Of a stretch of DNA of 13,837 nucleotides, positions 1 to 7,454 are shown in pieces. The notes below the pieces were generated by a model. It made no database searches and had not been told where the DNA came from. It saw only the letters and a program-made list of their open reading frames with translations. The position numbers and the translations under genes are program-made. The stretch covers positions 3,975 to 17,811 of the forward strand of contig DIUH01000310.1 in the NCBI GenBank assembly GCA_002428205.1, given 5' to 3'. Source of the stretch: Planctomycetaceae bacterium UBA6163 (GTDB taxonomy: Bacteria > Planctomycetota > Planctomycetia > Pirellulales > Pirellulaceae). The first letter of the stretch is position 1; every line of letters starts with the position of its first letter.

Positions 1-146
1 TTGGCGACATCGCCGACTGCGGCCCGCGATTCCTCACCCGAATCGGTAGCCCTAACGCGCATCACGCCCAGCAGAACTGCCGCTATCGCGACGGCCAGCA
101 CCAGCGGCGATCCGACCATCAACCACTTTTCTTGATTCGGCGTCAT
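1..146 (-). CDS. N-terminus of a membrane-anchored protein, probably an efflux-pump periplasmic adaptor (partial)
   Basis: Only the first 48 codons are present; the gene continues off the left edge. The start codon (ATG at 146-144) overlaps the TGA stop of the TetR gene as ATGA, which implies translational coupling and one transcript. The translation starts MTPNQEKWLMVG and has one hydrophobic segment at about residues 9-28, rich in Val, Ala and Leu, followed by a polar and acidic stretch. This fits a protein anchored by an uncleaved N-terminal helix with its body in the periplasm. In many bacteria a TetR regulator is followed by an HlyD/RND-type membrane fusion protein and a pump. The visible part fits that arrangement but contains no family-specific motif, so the adaptor role is inferred from context. 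Another membrane-anchored exporter subunit is equally compatible. Confidence 0.6.
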   Translation of the reverse strand, partial: MTPNQEKWLMVGSPLVLAVAIAAVLLGVMRVRATDSGEESRAAVGDVA

Positions 147-952
147 AATTCTTGTCCCGACTGTACCGGTTTGGCCAATTTCTTCGGTTTGTTTTCGGAC
201 TGCGTTTGCGAGATTTCGCGATCCACCACAAGTCCCGTTGGCGGACAATTCGCTTCCAAATGGGCCCGCACCTGTTGAACCCAGGTCGAATAGGACTGGG
301 GATCGTACAGCGGTTGCCACCTCAGCCCATCGAGCATCGAGTTACAGTTGCGTCGGATCGCCGCACGCGAATCGACAATGCCAACATCGACCAACGAGGG
401 ACTGGTCGTTTCAAGCACCATGCCACCATAGACCAGTGACCAGAGTCCAAAAACGATGTCTTCGATTCGGTGGGCAGCTTCGAGTTCCAGATCACCCGCA
501 GAGACCGCGTCCCGGACCACTCCGGCAACGGTGTGCATGCACCTGCCTTCACAATTTCTAAGGATTTCCTGGCGTTTTTCAGTCGTTTTCCCCCAAACCG
601 TTTCGTGGCGAATGATCTGTTCGGCGCGGAAAAATTCGGGCAATGCATCAACATAAACCTCACAGGCGATGCCGATCGCCGCGATCCGCTGTCGCGATGT
701 GCCGCGCATCATCACCGCATGATTGAACAATTCCAACCGCCGATCGACCGCTTGCACGGCGAGCGCCAGGACGATCTCTTCCTTATTGGGAAAGTGGTTG
801 TAGATCGTCCCCTTAGCGGTCTGCAGCTCATGCGCGATCGCATCCATGCTGAGCGCCGCCAGGCCGCCGAGGGCGATCATCGGCCTGGCCAGATCGAGTA
901 TCTGCGACTCGCGAAGGCGAATCATCCGTTGCTTGGGAGTTAGTCTTGCCAT
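143..952 (-). CDS. TetR/AcrR-family transcriptional regulator
   Basis: A 269-residue DNA-binding repressor. The N-terminal TetR domain spans about residues 10-65. The helix-turn-helix reads SMDAIAHELQTAKGTIYNHF, with the family hallmark of a small residue and Gly before the recognition-helix end (KGTIYNHF) and the following NKEEIV. The rest is an alpha-helical ligand-binding and dimerisation domain, which varies between family members and does not reveal the ligand. I chose ATG 952; a TTG two codons upstream (958) is also in frame, and neither has a clear ribosome binding site. At 269 residues the protein is longer than the usual 190-220; the extra length is a polar C-terminal tail rich in Lys, Gln and Ser. 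The gene is translationally coupled to the membrane protein downstream, which it probably controls together with itself. A candidate operator lies just upstream. Confidence 0.9.
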   Translation of the reverse strand: MARLTPKQRMIRLRESQILDLARPMIALGGLAALSMDAIAHELQTAKGTIYNHFPNKEEIVLALAVQAVDRRLELFNHAVMMRGTSRQRIAAIGIACEVYVDALPEFFRAEQIIRHETVWGKTTEKRQEILRNCEGRCMHTVAGVVRDAVSAGDLELEAAHRIEDIVFGLWSLVYGGMVLETTSPSLVDVGIVDSRAAIRRNCNSMLDGLRWQPLYDPQSYSTWVQQVRAHLEANCPPTGLVVDREISQTQSENKPKKLAKPVQSGQEL

Positions 953-1255
953 GCCCAAGAATATGGCGCAGCGTCAAAAATGACAAGGCGTCAATTTAAG
1001 AAACTGCCCATTCATTAAAATTGCCTGCGCAACTAACCGCTGTTGGCGGTCATGCTGACTTTGGGGTCGCGGTAGTGGCGGAACAAACCGCACAGCCCTT
1101 GCGTCAGATACAATTCGTAGACGACACTTCATTTCTTAATGGGTTTCTCATCAATTTAGATCGTCACTACACTAATCTGTGTACTTGCGCGGGCGATCCC
1201 GCGTTCAATCATAGGTAATTTCTTTTGCCCTTTTATCAGCCGTTTGAGGCGTGCG
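953..1255. other. Divergent intergenic region between the regulator and the DUF1559 gene
   Basis: About 300 bp with no convincing gene. Besides the candidate operator it holds a perfect 6-bp stem with a CGAT loop at 1188-1203 (CGCGGG/CCCGCG), which would lie in the 5' leader of the DUF1559 mRNA. The half nearer that gene is AT-rich, with several weak TA-rich candidates for a -10 box, but no pair of hexamers stands out. Confidence 0.5.
971..994. promoter_or_regulatory. Candidate operator of the TetR-type regulator
   Basis: A perfect inverted repeat GTCA-AAAA-TGAC lies at 973-984, inside a direct repeat of GCGTCAA (971-977 and 988-994). On the minus strand the second copy reads TTGACG, a fair -35 hexamer for the regulator gene, but I see no good -10 at the right spacing. 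The site is about 20-40 bp upstream of the regulator start, where autoregulated TetR proteins usually bind. The half-sites are short, so this may be chance. Confidence 0.3.
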
Positions 1256-2263
1256 ATGCGAAAACAATGGTCGGTCCGTAGTGGTTTTACGCTGGTGGAG
1301 TTGCTGGTGGTCATCGCGATCATCGGCGTGATGGTGGGTCTGTTGCTGCCTGCGGTCCAAGCCGCCCGCGAAGCGGCGCGGCGGATGAGTTGCAGCAACA
1401 ACCTGAAACAGATCGGGTTGGCTTTTCACAATTACGAGTCGACCTACAAGACTTTCCCAGCGGCGTGGGGCGTTTATCAGCCGGCACCGCCATACAATCT
1501 GCAGGGTCTTGGGATCGCTTTACTACCTTTCATGGAACAAACGACGTTAGTCGATCAGTACAATTCGTCGGTCTCGCCCTCCAATCAAGGTGGCCCAATC
1601 GGCATCGCAAACGTAGCTGTTATCTCCACCCCGATTGCAACTTTCGTTTGCCCCTCGGCCCCTGGCGGATTGGACAGAATTTATGACGGCGGTGTACCCG
1701 CGGGTGCGTTACCAGGCCTTGCGGCGCTGACATGGCGAGCCGCGCCATCGGATTACAGCGTTACCACTGGGGTTCGAAACACTTATGCGGCTCTCGCCTA
1801 TGCGGCTTTTCCAGGCGGCGCCGGCGGATCCCGAGGCGGTGCGTTGGCACAGTCGACTTTCCAGGCCCCGGCCAACAATAAGATGTCGTCAATCATCGAC
1901 GGCACCTCCAACACATTCCTGATGGGTGAACGCACCGGTGGCAATCGGATCTACTCAGGCATGCGAGAACTTCCCGTACCGGCGGCTGTCATCGCAGCGA
2001 ACGGTGGTGGCTGGGGCGATCCTTTGGTGGGTGAGCACTGGATCACCGGTACAGTACGAAACCCAAGTTTTCCTGCCGCAGAGGGCCCCTGTGCGATCAA
2101 TTGCACAAACCTTCGCAGCACCGGCTTTCATTCATTCCACCCTGGTGGAGCTCACTTCTTGATGGCCGACGCGTCCGTGCAGTTCATCACCGACTCGGTT
2201 GCGCCGTTCAGCTTTGCCGCGCGGATCACACGTGCTAAAGGCGAAGTGGTTCCGTCAGAGTGA
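1256..2263 (+). CDS. DUF1559 domain protein with prepilin-type N-terminal methylation signal
   Basis: A 335-residue member of the large planctomycete DUF1559 family. A basic leader (MRKQWSVRSG) precedes the type IV prepilin cleavage motif G/FTLVE at residues 10-15, with the conserved Glu at position +5 of the mature protein. A hydrophobic helix follows (to about residue 33) and then the family stretch with AREAARR and NNLKQIGLAFHNY. Near the C-terminus lies the family's H-X9-DG element, here H295 with D305-A306: the Gly is replaced by Ala. These proteins are thought to be pseudopilin-like and exported to the cell envelope; their precise role is not known. ATG 1256 is chosen because GAGG at 1246-1249 sits six bases before it; the in-frame TTG at 1244 overlaps that site. 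A small lipoprotein gene follows, the usual partner of this family. Confidence 0.93.
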   Translation: MRKQWSVRSGFTLVELLVVIAIIGVMVGLLLPAVQAAREAARRMSCSNNLKQIGLAFHNYESTYKTFPAAWGVYQPAPPYNLQGLGIALLPFMEQTTLVDQYNSSVSPSNQGGPIGIANVAVISTPIATFVCPSAPGGLDRIYDGGVPAGALPGLAALTWRAAPSDYSVTTGVRNTYAALAYAAFPGGAGGSRGGALAQSTFQAPANNKMSSIIDGTSNTFLMGERTGGNRIYSGMRELPVPAAVIAANGGGWGDPLVGEHWITGTVRNPSFPAAEGPCAINCTNLRSTGFHSFHPGGAHFLMADASVQFITDSVAPFSFAARITRAKGEVVPSE

Positions 2264-2307
2264 TCGCTGCACTACAACCTTTTTAGAATTAGACTCGTTC
2301 GCCCTCT

Positions 2308-2350
2308 CTAGGCGGCTTGTGGCCGCTTAGTTGGGCGATCGATTTCGCCC
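2308..2350 (+). promoter_or_regulatory. Two tandem hairpins between the DUF1559 and lipoprotein genes
   Basis: The first hairpin (2308-2330) has a 9-bp stem, CTAGGCGGC against GCCGCTTAG with one G-T pair, and a TTGTG loop. The second (2333-2350) has a perfect 6-bp stem GGGCGA/TCGCCC with loop TCGATT. Neither is followed by a T-run, so they are not classical terminators. They could be attenuating or mRNA-stabilising structures that set the level of the lipoprotein relative to the upstream gene. They also make an earlier start for the lipoprotein at TTG 2331 unlikely. Confidence 0.45.
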
Positions 2351-2390
2351 CCCAAGAACTGTTCCCGCATTTGAGCCGAAGGATCCTGAA

Positions 2391-2819
2391 TTGATTCGAA
2401 CCAGCCTTTTTTTGTGTCTAGCTTGTCTATTGGTCGGTTGTGCGAAAAAGTACCCAGATGAAAAGGCGGTTTATCCGGTCACTGGCGTGGTAACCGTTGA
2501 CGGAGTTCCACAAGAGGGGCTACAGTTCAAACTGCACAACGAAGCCGGAGATGACCCTGCGAAGCCGACGTTTTCAAGTGGTTATTCCGGCCCCGAGGGT
2601 AAAGTTTCCGTCTCCACCTATGCTGATGGCGACGGAGCTCCGGCGGGGACTTACAAAGTGACGATCCAGTGGCAGGAGTTTAACCCGCTGTCGATGTCCT
2701 TTGGTGGACCAGATAAGTTAAGCGGTCGCTATGCTGACGTTGCCACCACAGAACTTAAGTGGACGATTACAGAAAGCAAAACCAACGATCTTGGCACGAT
2801 TGCCTTAACCACGAAGTAA
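2391..2819 (+). CDS. Small lipoprotein with carboxypeptidase-regulatory/transthyretin-like fold
   Basis: A 142-residue secreted lipoprotein. It starts MIRTSLFLCLACLLVGC: a short signal peptide ending in the lipobox LVGC, with Cys17 as the expected lipidation site. A mature domain opens with YPVTGVVTVDGVP, the typical beginning of the transthyretin-like proteins that accompany DUF1559 genes in planctomycetes; later GTYKVTIQW fits a beta-sandwich strand. The start is most likely TTG 2391: AAGGA at 2379-2383 stands seven bases before it, and it gives a signal peptide of normal size. A longer reading from TTG 2331 would add 20 polar residues in front of the signal peptide and begin between two hairpins. 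The function is unknown; it is probably an envelope protein acting with its upstream neighbour. Confidence 0.88.
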   Translation: MIRTSLFLCLACLLVGCAKKYPDEKAVYPVTGVVTVDGVPQEGLQFKLHNEAGDDPAKPTFSSGYSGPEGKVSVSTYADGDGAPAGTYKVTIQWQEFNPLSMSFGGPDKLSGRYADVATTELKWTITESKTNDLGTIALTTK

Positions 2820-2827
2820 AAAGTGTC

Positions 2828-2975
2828 ATAGGCTTCGCGAGCAGGCAGGAGTCGTTCGGCAAAGTAGCCGCATGAGGCGTTAGACACGGTTCCCGCAAAC
2901 AACCGGGGCTAACGCCCGGGCGGCTAACGACGTTTTACTCGAATATTCCTGCCTCCCTGCTTAGCCTGTGAAGAC
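2828..2975. repeat. Long imperfect palindromic element (REP/MITE-like)
   Basis: The region folds on itself. The outer arms are AGCAGGCAGGA (2840-2850) against TCCTGCCTCCCTGCT (2947-2961), which pair with a small bulge. The inner arms are near 2864-2891 (AGCCGC..GGCGTTAG..CGGTT) and 2901-2928 (AACCGGGGCTAACGCC..GCGGCTAAC), complementary except for a few mismatches. The outermost bases AGGC/GCCT and CTTC/GAAG extend the pairing. GC-rich arms with GGCGTTAG/CTAACGCC look like dispersed repeats I associate with Rhodopirellula-type genomes. It carries no gene and lies between two convergent genes, a usual resting place for such elements. Whether it is mobile or repeated cannot be seen from one copy. 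Confidence 0.55.
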
Positions 2976-2984
2976 CCAAAGGAA

Positions 2985-3025
2985 AAGGCTTCCGACGAGT
3001 GACCCATTCACACGCCGGAAGCCTT
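2985..3025. terminator. Bidirectional transcription terminator
   Basis: A perfect 10-bp stem, AAGGCTTCCG (2985-2994) and CGGAAGCCTT (3016-3025), encloses a 21-base loop. It stands between the converging lipoprotein and M16 peptidase genes. A-rich bases precede the left arm and T-rich bases follow the right arm, so it can serve transcripts from either side. The large loop makes it weaker than a textbook terminator. Confidence 0.6.
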
Positions 3026-3050
3026 ATTCATTTCTAGCCGTTCCCAACCT

Positions 3051-5936
3051 TTACTTAAAGTCGCCGGCGACACCAATGACGATGTTGCTCGGATTAATCA
3101 AGTCGACGATCGCTTGATTAACTTCTTCAACCGTAAGCTTCGAAATCCGTTGTTCATGCTCCGCATTGAACTCCAGCGTGCGGTTATTGAACATCGACCC
3201 AAGCAACTGTGACGCCAAGCTGCTATCTTCGGCCCGTCGCACCTTTTCGCCTTGCAGATACGAGTCCTTGGCCCGCGCCAATTCTTCTTCTGTCACGCCT
3301 TTTTCGCGCAGCAGTTTGATCTCTTCGTTGATCACTTCCAACAATCGATCGACGTTCTGAGGATTCGTAATCGCATACAACGTGAAGTCGGTCCGCTGGT
3401 CGCGATGTCGCCCGGTGACACCCGACGCGATGCCATATGACAATCCTTCCTGTTGACGCACGCGGTCTGCCAGGCGGCTGCTGAGCGATCCGCCACCGAG
3501 CACATAGTTGCCGATTTCCAGCGCGGCAAACGCGGGCGCCTCATCATCCAAGTTAAACTGCATGCTGCCGTACAACATCGCATTGGACTTGTCTGGTGTA
3601 TTGATCCGCTCGACTCCGCCGGCGACATGAGTCACCGCGCGGCGATCAAACCTTGTATACGGCATCTTGGCTTTCCAGTCGCCAACAATCTCCAGCACCT
3701 GTTTCTTGATCGACTGGTCATCGAAATCACCGACCACGGACAATTCGCCCGCTTGGCCACCGATGAAGTCCGCATAGAAATCACGAATTTGTTCGATCGT
3801 GACGTTCTTATACATCTCAATCTCTTCTTCCATTGTTGGTACATACCGAACGTCATCTCGCTCAAATGGTGCCAACGCACGCCGGACCGCTTGTGGCGCC
3901 AACGCTTGAGGTTCTTTCAGTGACCCTTCGATGCTCGTCAAAATCTGGCGTCTGACGACTTCCAACTCGCTCGCATCCAAACGTGGATTGCGGACCAGGT
4001 CGCCGATCAACGCCACCACTTCGTTAAGGTATTCACCTTTTGTTTTTACACGGATTTGCAGCAATCCGGGCGTGCTGTTGAAACTCAAATCGGCCCGCAA
4101 CTGAGTCAACTTGTCTTCGACTTCTTGATAGGTCAGCGACTTACTGCCACGTTGCATCATTGCCCCAACCAGCTCGGCTTCGGCGATCTTGCCGCGCAGC
4201 GAAGTTTCGTCACCGAACCTTAATGTCATCATAAGGGTTACCGATCCGCCACGAGTCTTCTTGGGCAACAGCGCGTAAGAGTAACCGGGATACAGTTCAC
4301 CTCGCTGAGTCCGTTTTTCGATCGCCAGCGGATCGACATCAAACGCTTCGCCAGCGGCGATCACTTCGCGTCCCACGTACCCATCCAACCGTGCCGCCAG
4401 ACTAGGCGATTCTGGCACCGAAACACGTTGCGGTTTATCGGTTGGGATAAACAAACCGACGGTGCGGTTGTTTCGCACAAAATACTTCTGTGCCACAGTC
4501 TGGATCTGTTCGGCGGTTAAAGATTCGACCGCATCACGGAACAGGAAATAGAGTCTCCAGTCGCCCTGAGCCGCCCAGTCGCTTAGCGACACCGCGATCT
4601 GGTTTGATTCTGCCGCCTCGAGTTCACGGCGTTTAAGGATCTGTTGCTTAGCCCTTTCGGCTTCCTGCTCCGAGATTGGCGTGGTCTCAAACGATTCTTC
4701 CAAAGTCGCGATCATCGTGCTACGTGCCGCTTCGATCGACGCTGTTTGCGGCACTTCGGCAAACGCCATATAGATGCCGGGGTCATGAAATGCCGAAGCC
4801 ATCGCGAACACGTTGCTGGCCAAATCCTTCTCGACCATGTTTTTATACAAACGCCCACCCGGTTCGTCTGACATGATGTAAGTCAACGCACGAACGGCGG
4901 CGAAGTCGGGATGGCTGCTTGCCGGCACGTGATAGGCAACGCCAACATACTGGACATCGCCAACACGGCGGAGCACGACCGTGCGTTCGCCATCTTTGGG
5001 CGGCTCGACCGTATAGGTCGGATCAATCGGAACCTCAGGTTGCTTGAGCGTACCAAAGTATTTTTCAAGGTACTCAAGGGCCGTTTCCGGTTTAAACTTT
5101 CCGGCCACGATCACCATGACGTTATCGGGACGATAATACTTTTTGTAGAATTGACGCAGTGCAACGATTGGCACACGTTCGATATCGCTGCGGTTGCCGA
5201 TCGTGCTCTTGCCATAGTTATGCCATTCATAAGAAACGGCTTGGATTCGTTGCATCAGAACTTGAATGGGTGAGTTTTCACCGCGTTCGAACTCGTTCCG
5301 CACAACCGTCATTTCGCTGACCAAATCTTCGCCGCGAATGAAGCTGTTCACCAACCGATCGGCTTCCAAGCGGATCGCAAACTCGAGGTTTTCGTCTGTC
5401 GCGGGCAGCGTTTCGTAATAATTGGTGCGGTCAACCCAAGTCGTGCCGTTGAAGTTCGCCCCACGCTCGGTCAATACCTTCGGGATACTCGGATGGTCGG
5501 GCGTCCCTTTGAACAGCATATGTTCCAACAGGTGGGCCATTCCCGCTTCGCCATACCCTTCGTGTCTCGACCCCACAAAGACGGTCATATTTACCGTCAC
5601 GACATCTTTGCTGTCGTCGGGAAACAGCAAAACCCTCGTGCCGTTGGGCAGTCGGTATTCGGAAATTCCTTCAATCTCATGCAGTTTCATAATTCCGGTA
5701 TCGGGTTTCTTTTTAGTTTCGGTTTTAGTTTCAGAGGATTCGATCTGTTCCGCTTTGGGCTTGGCGTCGTCAAAAGCCAATAGCGGTGTCGCGGTGACGA
5801 TGATTGTGACGGCCAGTACAGCGGCTTTTACTAACGCGGGCATGTACCCGCCAAGTCGATACGAGTCGAGACATCGGGCATCAGCCAATGTCAAGTAACT
5901 GGATTCATTGACATGAATCTTTCGGGGTGTGAACAT
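3051..5936 (-). CDS. M16-family zinc metallopeptidase, two-domain, exported
   Basis: A 961-residue pitrilysin/insulinase-type peptidase. The inverted zinc motif HLLEH lies at residues 135-139 (two His ligands, catalytic Glu138), and the third ligand is probably Glu215 in VVRNE, 77 residues further on as usual for M16. The second half (from about residue 530) repeats the fold without a zinc site and has the conserved substrate-side motif GLSYG near residue 830. Such proteins form a clamshell that degrades peptides. ATG 5936 has a strong AAGGAG five bases upstream. A hydrophobic segment (about residues 33-55) follows 32 polar residues, so it is either a long-leader signal peptide or a membrane anchor, which places the enzyme in the envelope. 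An internal ATG at 5843 would give a classical signal peptide but has no comparable ribosome binding site. The gene appears monocistronic. Confidence 0.93.
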   Translation of the reverse strand: MFTPRKIHVNESSYLTLADARCLDSYRLGGYMPALVKAAVLAVTIIVTATPLLAFDDAKPKAEQIESSETKTETKKKPDTGIMKLHEIEGISEYRLPNGTRVLLFPDDSKDVVTVNMTVFVGSRHEGYGEAGMAHLLEHMLFKGTPDHPSIPKVLTERGANFNGTTWVDRTNYYETLPATDENLEFAIRLEADRLVNSFIRGEDLVSEMTVVRNEFERGENSPIQVLMQRIQAVSYEWHNYGKSTIGNRSDIERVPIVALRQFYKKYYRPDNVMVIVAGKFKPETALEYLEKYFGTLKQPEVPIDPTYTVEPPKDGERTVVLRRVGDVQYVGVAYHVPASSHPDFAAVRALTYIMSDEPGGRLYKNMVEKDLASNVFAMASAFHDPGIYMAFAEVPQTASIEAARSTMIATLEESFETTPISEQEAERAKQQILKRRELEAAESNQIAVSLSDWAAQGDWRLYFLFRDAVESLTAEQIQTVAQKYFVRNNRTVGLFIPTDKPQRVSVPESPSLAARLDGYVGREVIAAGEAFDVDPLAIEKRTQRGELYPGYSYALLPKKTRGGSVTLMMTLRFGDETSLRGKIAEAELVGAMMQRGSKSLTYQEVEDKLTQLRADLSFNSTPGLLQIRVKTKGEYLNEVVALIGDLVRNPRLDASELEVVRRQILTSIEGSLKEPQALAPQAVRRALAPFERDDVRYVPTMEEEIEMYKNVTIEQIRDFYADFIGGQAGELSVVGDFDDQSIKKQVLEIVGDWKAKMPYTRFDRRAVTHVAGGVERINTPDKSNAMLYGSMQFNLDDEAPAFAALEIGNYVLGGGSLSSRLADRVRQQEGLSYGIASGVTGRHRDQRTDFTLYAITNPQNVDRLLEVINEEIKLLREKGVTEEELARAKDSYLQGEKVRRAEDSSLASQLLGSMFNNRTLEFNAEHEQRISKLTVEEVNQAIVDLINPSNIVIGVAGDFK

Positions 5937-6142
5937 CGTTGCTCCTTGTTTAATTCGTAACTCAAATCCATGTGAAGTCGTTTCGCCTCTCTGTGCTTGG
6001 TTCGCAAGCCCATCGACCTGACGTCATTAGACGAGCCGGTCAGAAGCGGAGCGACCCGAGTAAGTGGGCATGCCAACAACCTGGGCCGGCGCGGCTGCCC
6101 CCGGGGTCCCATTAGCTTTGTCCGCCATGTTAGCGAATTGTC

Positions 6143-6212
6143 CAGCGGCGGATGCCCATCGCAAATTCGAATTTCGCAACCCGTTGGTTGCAAGGCGCCG
6201 CCTGTTCCGCTG
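6143..6212. repeat. Nested inverted-repeat block, possible structured RNA
   Basis: CAGCGG (6143-6148) pairs with CCGCTG (6207-6212). Inside it are the perfect palindrome AAATTCGAATTT (6163-6174) and a perfect 6-bp hairpin GCAACC/GGTTGC with loop CGTT (6176-6191). The nested order could form one folded unit in RNA on either strand. I recognise no known RNA family. Confidence 0.35.
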
Positions 6213-6447
6213 CGGGGCCAAGAATCATGGCCGATCTGGCAGCTTACTTCGTCGGACCGAGATGTTTTGCCGATTATCGATTCCGGCCGCCATCTGCATC
6301 TGAACGCATGTGTATGTTTTGATGGAGTCGACCTGTCGCGCAACCCTGCTGATTCGGTTTCTTTCGAATAATTGCAACAGCCGGATGAGATAGGTTGGGG
6401 GTGAAGGGATTCAAATCAGACCAGATCCGTGCGAGTTTTCGGTTCGC

Positions 6448-6462
6448 TTGAAAGTTTTTCAA
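6448..6462. promoter_or_regulatory. AT-rich inverted repeat upstream of the coiled-coil gene
   Basis: TTGAAA-GTT-TTTCAA is a perfect 6-bp inverted repeat followed by a run of T. It lies about 105 bp before the start codon at 6569. It could be a binding site for a regulator, and TTGAAA also resembles a -35 hexamer, but no -10 box is found at 16-18 bp. The stem is too AT-rich for a good terminator. Confidence 0.25.
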
Positions 6463-6568
6463 TTTTTTCTGCCAAGATCCTCCGCCGCGCTGCGAATCCC
6501 CTGATGAAAACCGCGTTCGGTTTGGTTTAGCGATTCAGCGATTCACCGAGTTCAAGAGGGGTAGTGTC

Positions 6569-7378
6569 ATGTTGAGGAAATTGGTTTTTGGAATTGGGGC
6601 CGTGACGGTGCTCTCCGGATTGTCGTTGTTGACTCCGCTGGGCAGCTACGCTCGTACGGCAACGACCTGGTTGACCCAGTCGGCCAGCGACGCGGTACCG
6701 TTGGAATGGGAGATCAAACGAGCCCGGCAGATGATCGGCGACTTGCAGCCCGAGATCGCCAACAACGCCAAGCAGATCGCTCGCGAAAAGATCGAACTTG
6801 CGCGGCTGCAGCGTCAGGCAAAGGAATGTGGCGAACAACTTGCCAAAACGCAAAGCGACATCGAGCGGTTGAGCAGCGACTTGAAGAGCGGTGACGCCAA
6901 GTACACGTATGCCGGCAAAACCTACACGTCGTCTCAGGTGCGTGGTGACTTGGCGAACCGGTTTGATCGCTTCAAGACACGTCGGGAAACGTACGAAAAA
7001 CTGCAGCAAATGGTGGCCGCTCGTGAAGCGTCGCTGCATGCCGCAGGCCAGCGAATGGATACCATGTTGGCGGCGAAGAGCCAGTTGGAAGTCGAAATCG
7101 AAAACCTGCAAGCTCGTGTCGGGTCGTTGCGATTGGCCCAAACCGCCAGCCCGCTGAATCTGGACGACAGCCATCTGTCGCGAACCCGCGAACTGCTGGA
7201 CGATATCGCCGCACGGATTGATGTCGAAGAAGAAGTCGCCACGGCAAACACTTACCAAGCTGGCGAAATCAACCTCGACGAACCAAGCAGCGAAGATTTG
7301 CTCGACGCGATTTCGACCTATCTGAACGAGTCGGCAAAAATCGATTCGGATTCGCTGGCCGCAATCGTCTTAGAATAA
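6569..7378 (+). CDS. Exported coiled-coil protein of unknown function
   Basis: A 269-residue protein starting MLRKLVFGIG with a signal peptide or anchor at about residues 1-24. Two long heptad-rich helical regions follow, about residues 45-105 and 130-190, rich in Glu, Lys, Arg, Gln and Ala. Between them is a short Tyr/Gly stretch (KYTYAGKTYTSSQVRGDL). The C-terminal 70 residues are acidic. Two long helices joined by a short insert suggest a coiled-coil hairpin, in outline like PspA-type proteins, but those lack a signal peptide and I see no clear sequence match. I have the impression that exported coiled-coil proteins of this look recur in planctomycetes; I cannot name a family. GAGGGG at 6556-6561 supports the start. 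It is the first gene of the co-directional block and may be a structural or sensing component in the periplasm. Confidence 0.82.
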   Translation: MLRKLVFGIGAVTVLSGLSLLTPLGSYARTATTWLTQSASDAVPLEWEIKRARQMIGDLQPEIANNAKQIAREKIELARLQRQAKECGEQLAKTQSDIERLSSDLKSGDAKYTYAGKTYTSSQVRGDLANRFDRFKTRRETYEKLQQMVAAREASLHAAGQRMDTMLAAKSQLEVEIENLQARVGSLRLAQTASPLNLDDSHLSRTRELLDDIAARIDVEEEVATANTYQAGEINLDEPSSEDLLDAISTYLNESAKIDSDSLAAIVLE

Positions 7379-7454
7379 TCGAAGCTTGTGGTGGTTACCC
7401 TCAGTCACTTCCAACCGTTCTGCCGCGATCGTGAAATCAGCCGTGAACGAAACG

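Larger units (their letters stand above)
5948..6568. other. Long intergenic region without a convincing gene
   Basis: About 620 bp between the divergent M16 peptidase and coiled-coil genes. Several overlapping open frames of 60-150 codons exist on both strands, but none has a ribosome binding site, domain or composition like its neighbours, so I call none. The middle part (about 6020-6240) is GC-rich and full of inverted repeats, including CCCCGGGG, GGCATGCC and AAATTCGAATTT. It may be a structured RNA or an old dispersed repeat. The part next to the coiled-coil gene is AT-rich (6430-6480) and has a tandem repeat of AGCGATTC at 6529-6544, a likely promoter-proximal region. Confidence 0.5.

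Noticed and set aside
152..943. Open frames on the plus strand opposite the TetR gene
   Set aside because: They are antisense to a gene with a clear family match and show no domain of their own.
5891..6343. Open frame of 150 codons on the minus strand overlapping the start of the M16 peptidase
   Set aside because: It runs into the peptidase gene in another frame, is rich in Arg, Pro and Cys as expected of non-coding frames, and has no supported start.
5997..6371. Open frame of 124 codons on the plus strand in the long intergenic region
   Set aside because: It overlaps equally long frames on the minus strand, has no ribosome binding site or recognisable domain, and covers the inverted-repeat block.
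6527..7258. Long minus-strand frame of 243 codons opposite the coiled-coil gene
   Set aside because: The coiled-coil gene has a signal peptide, heptad pattern and ribosome binding site; the opposite frame is open because of the codon bias of that gene.
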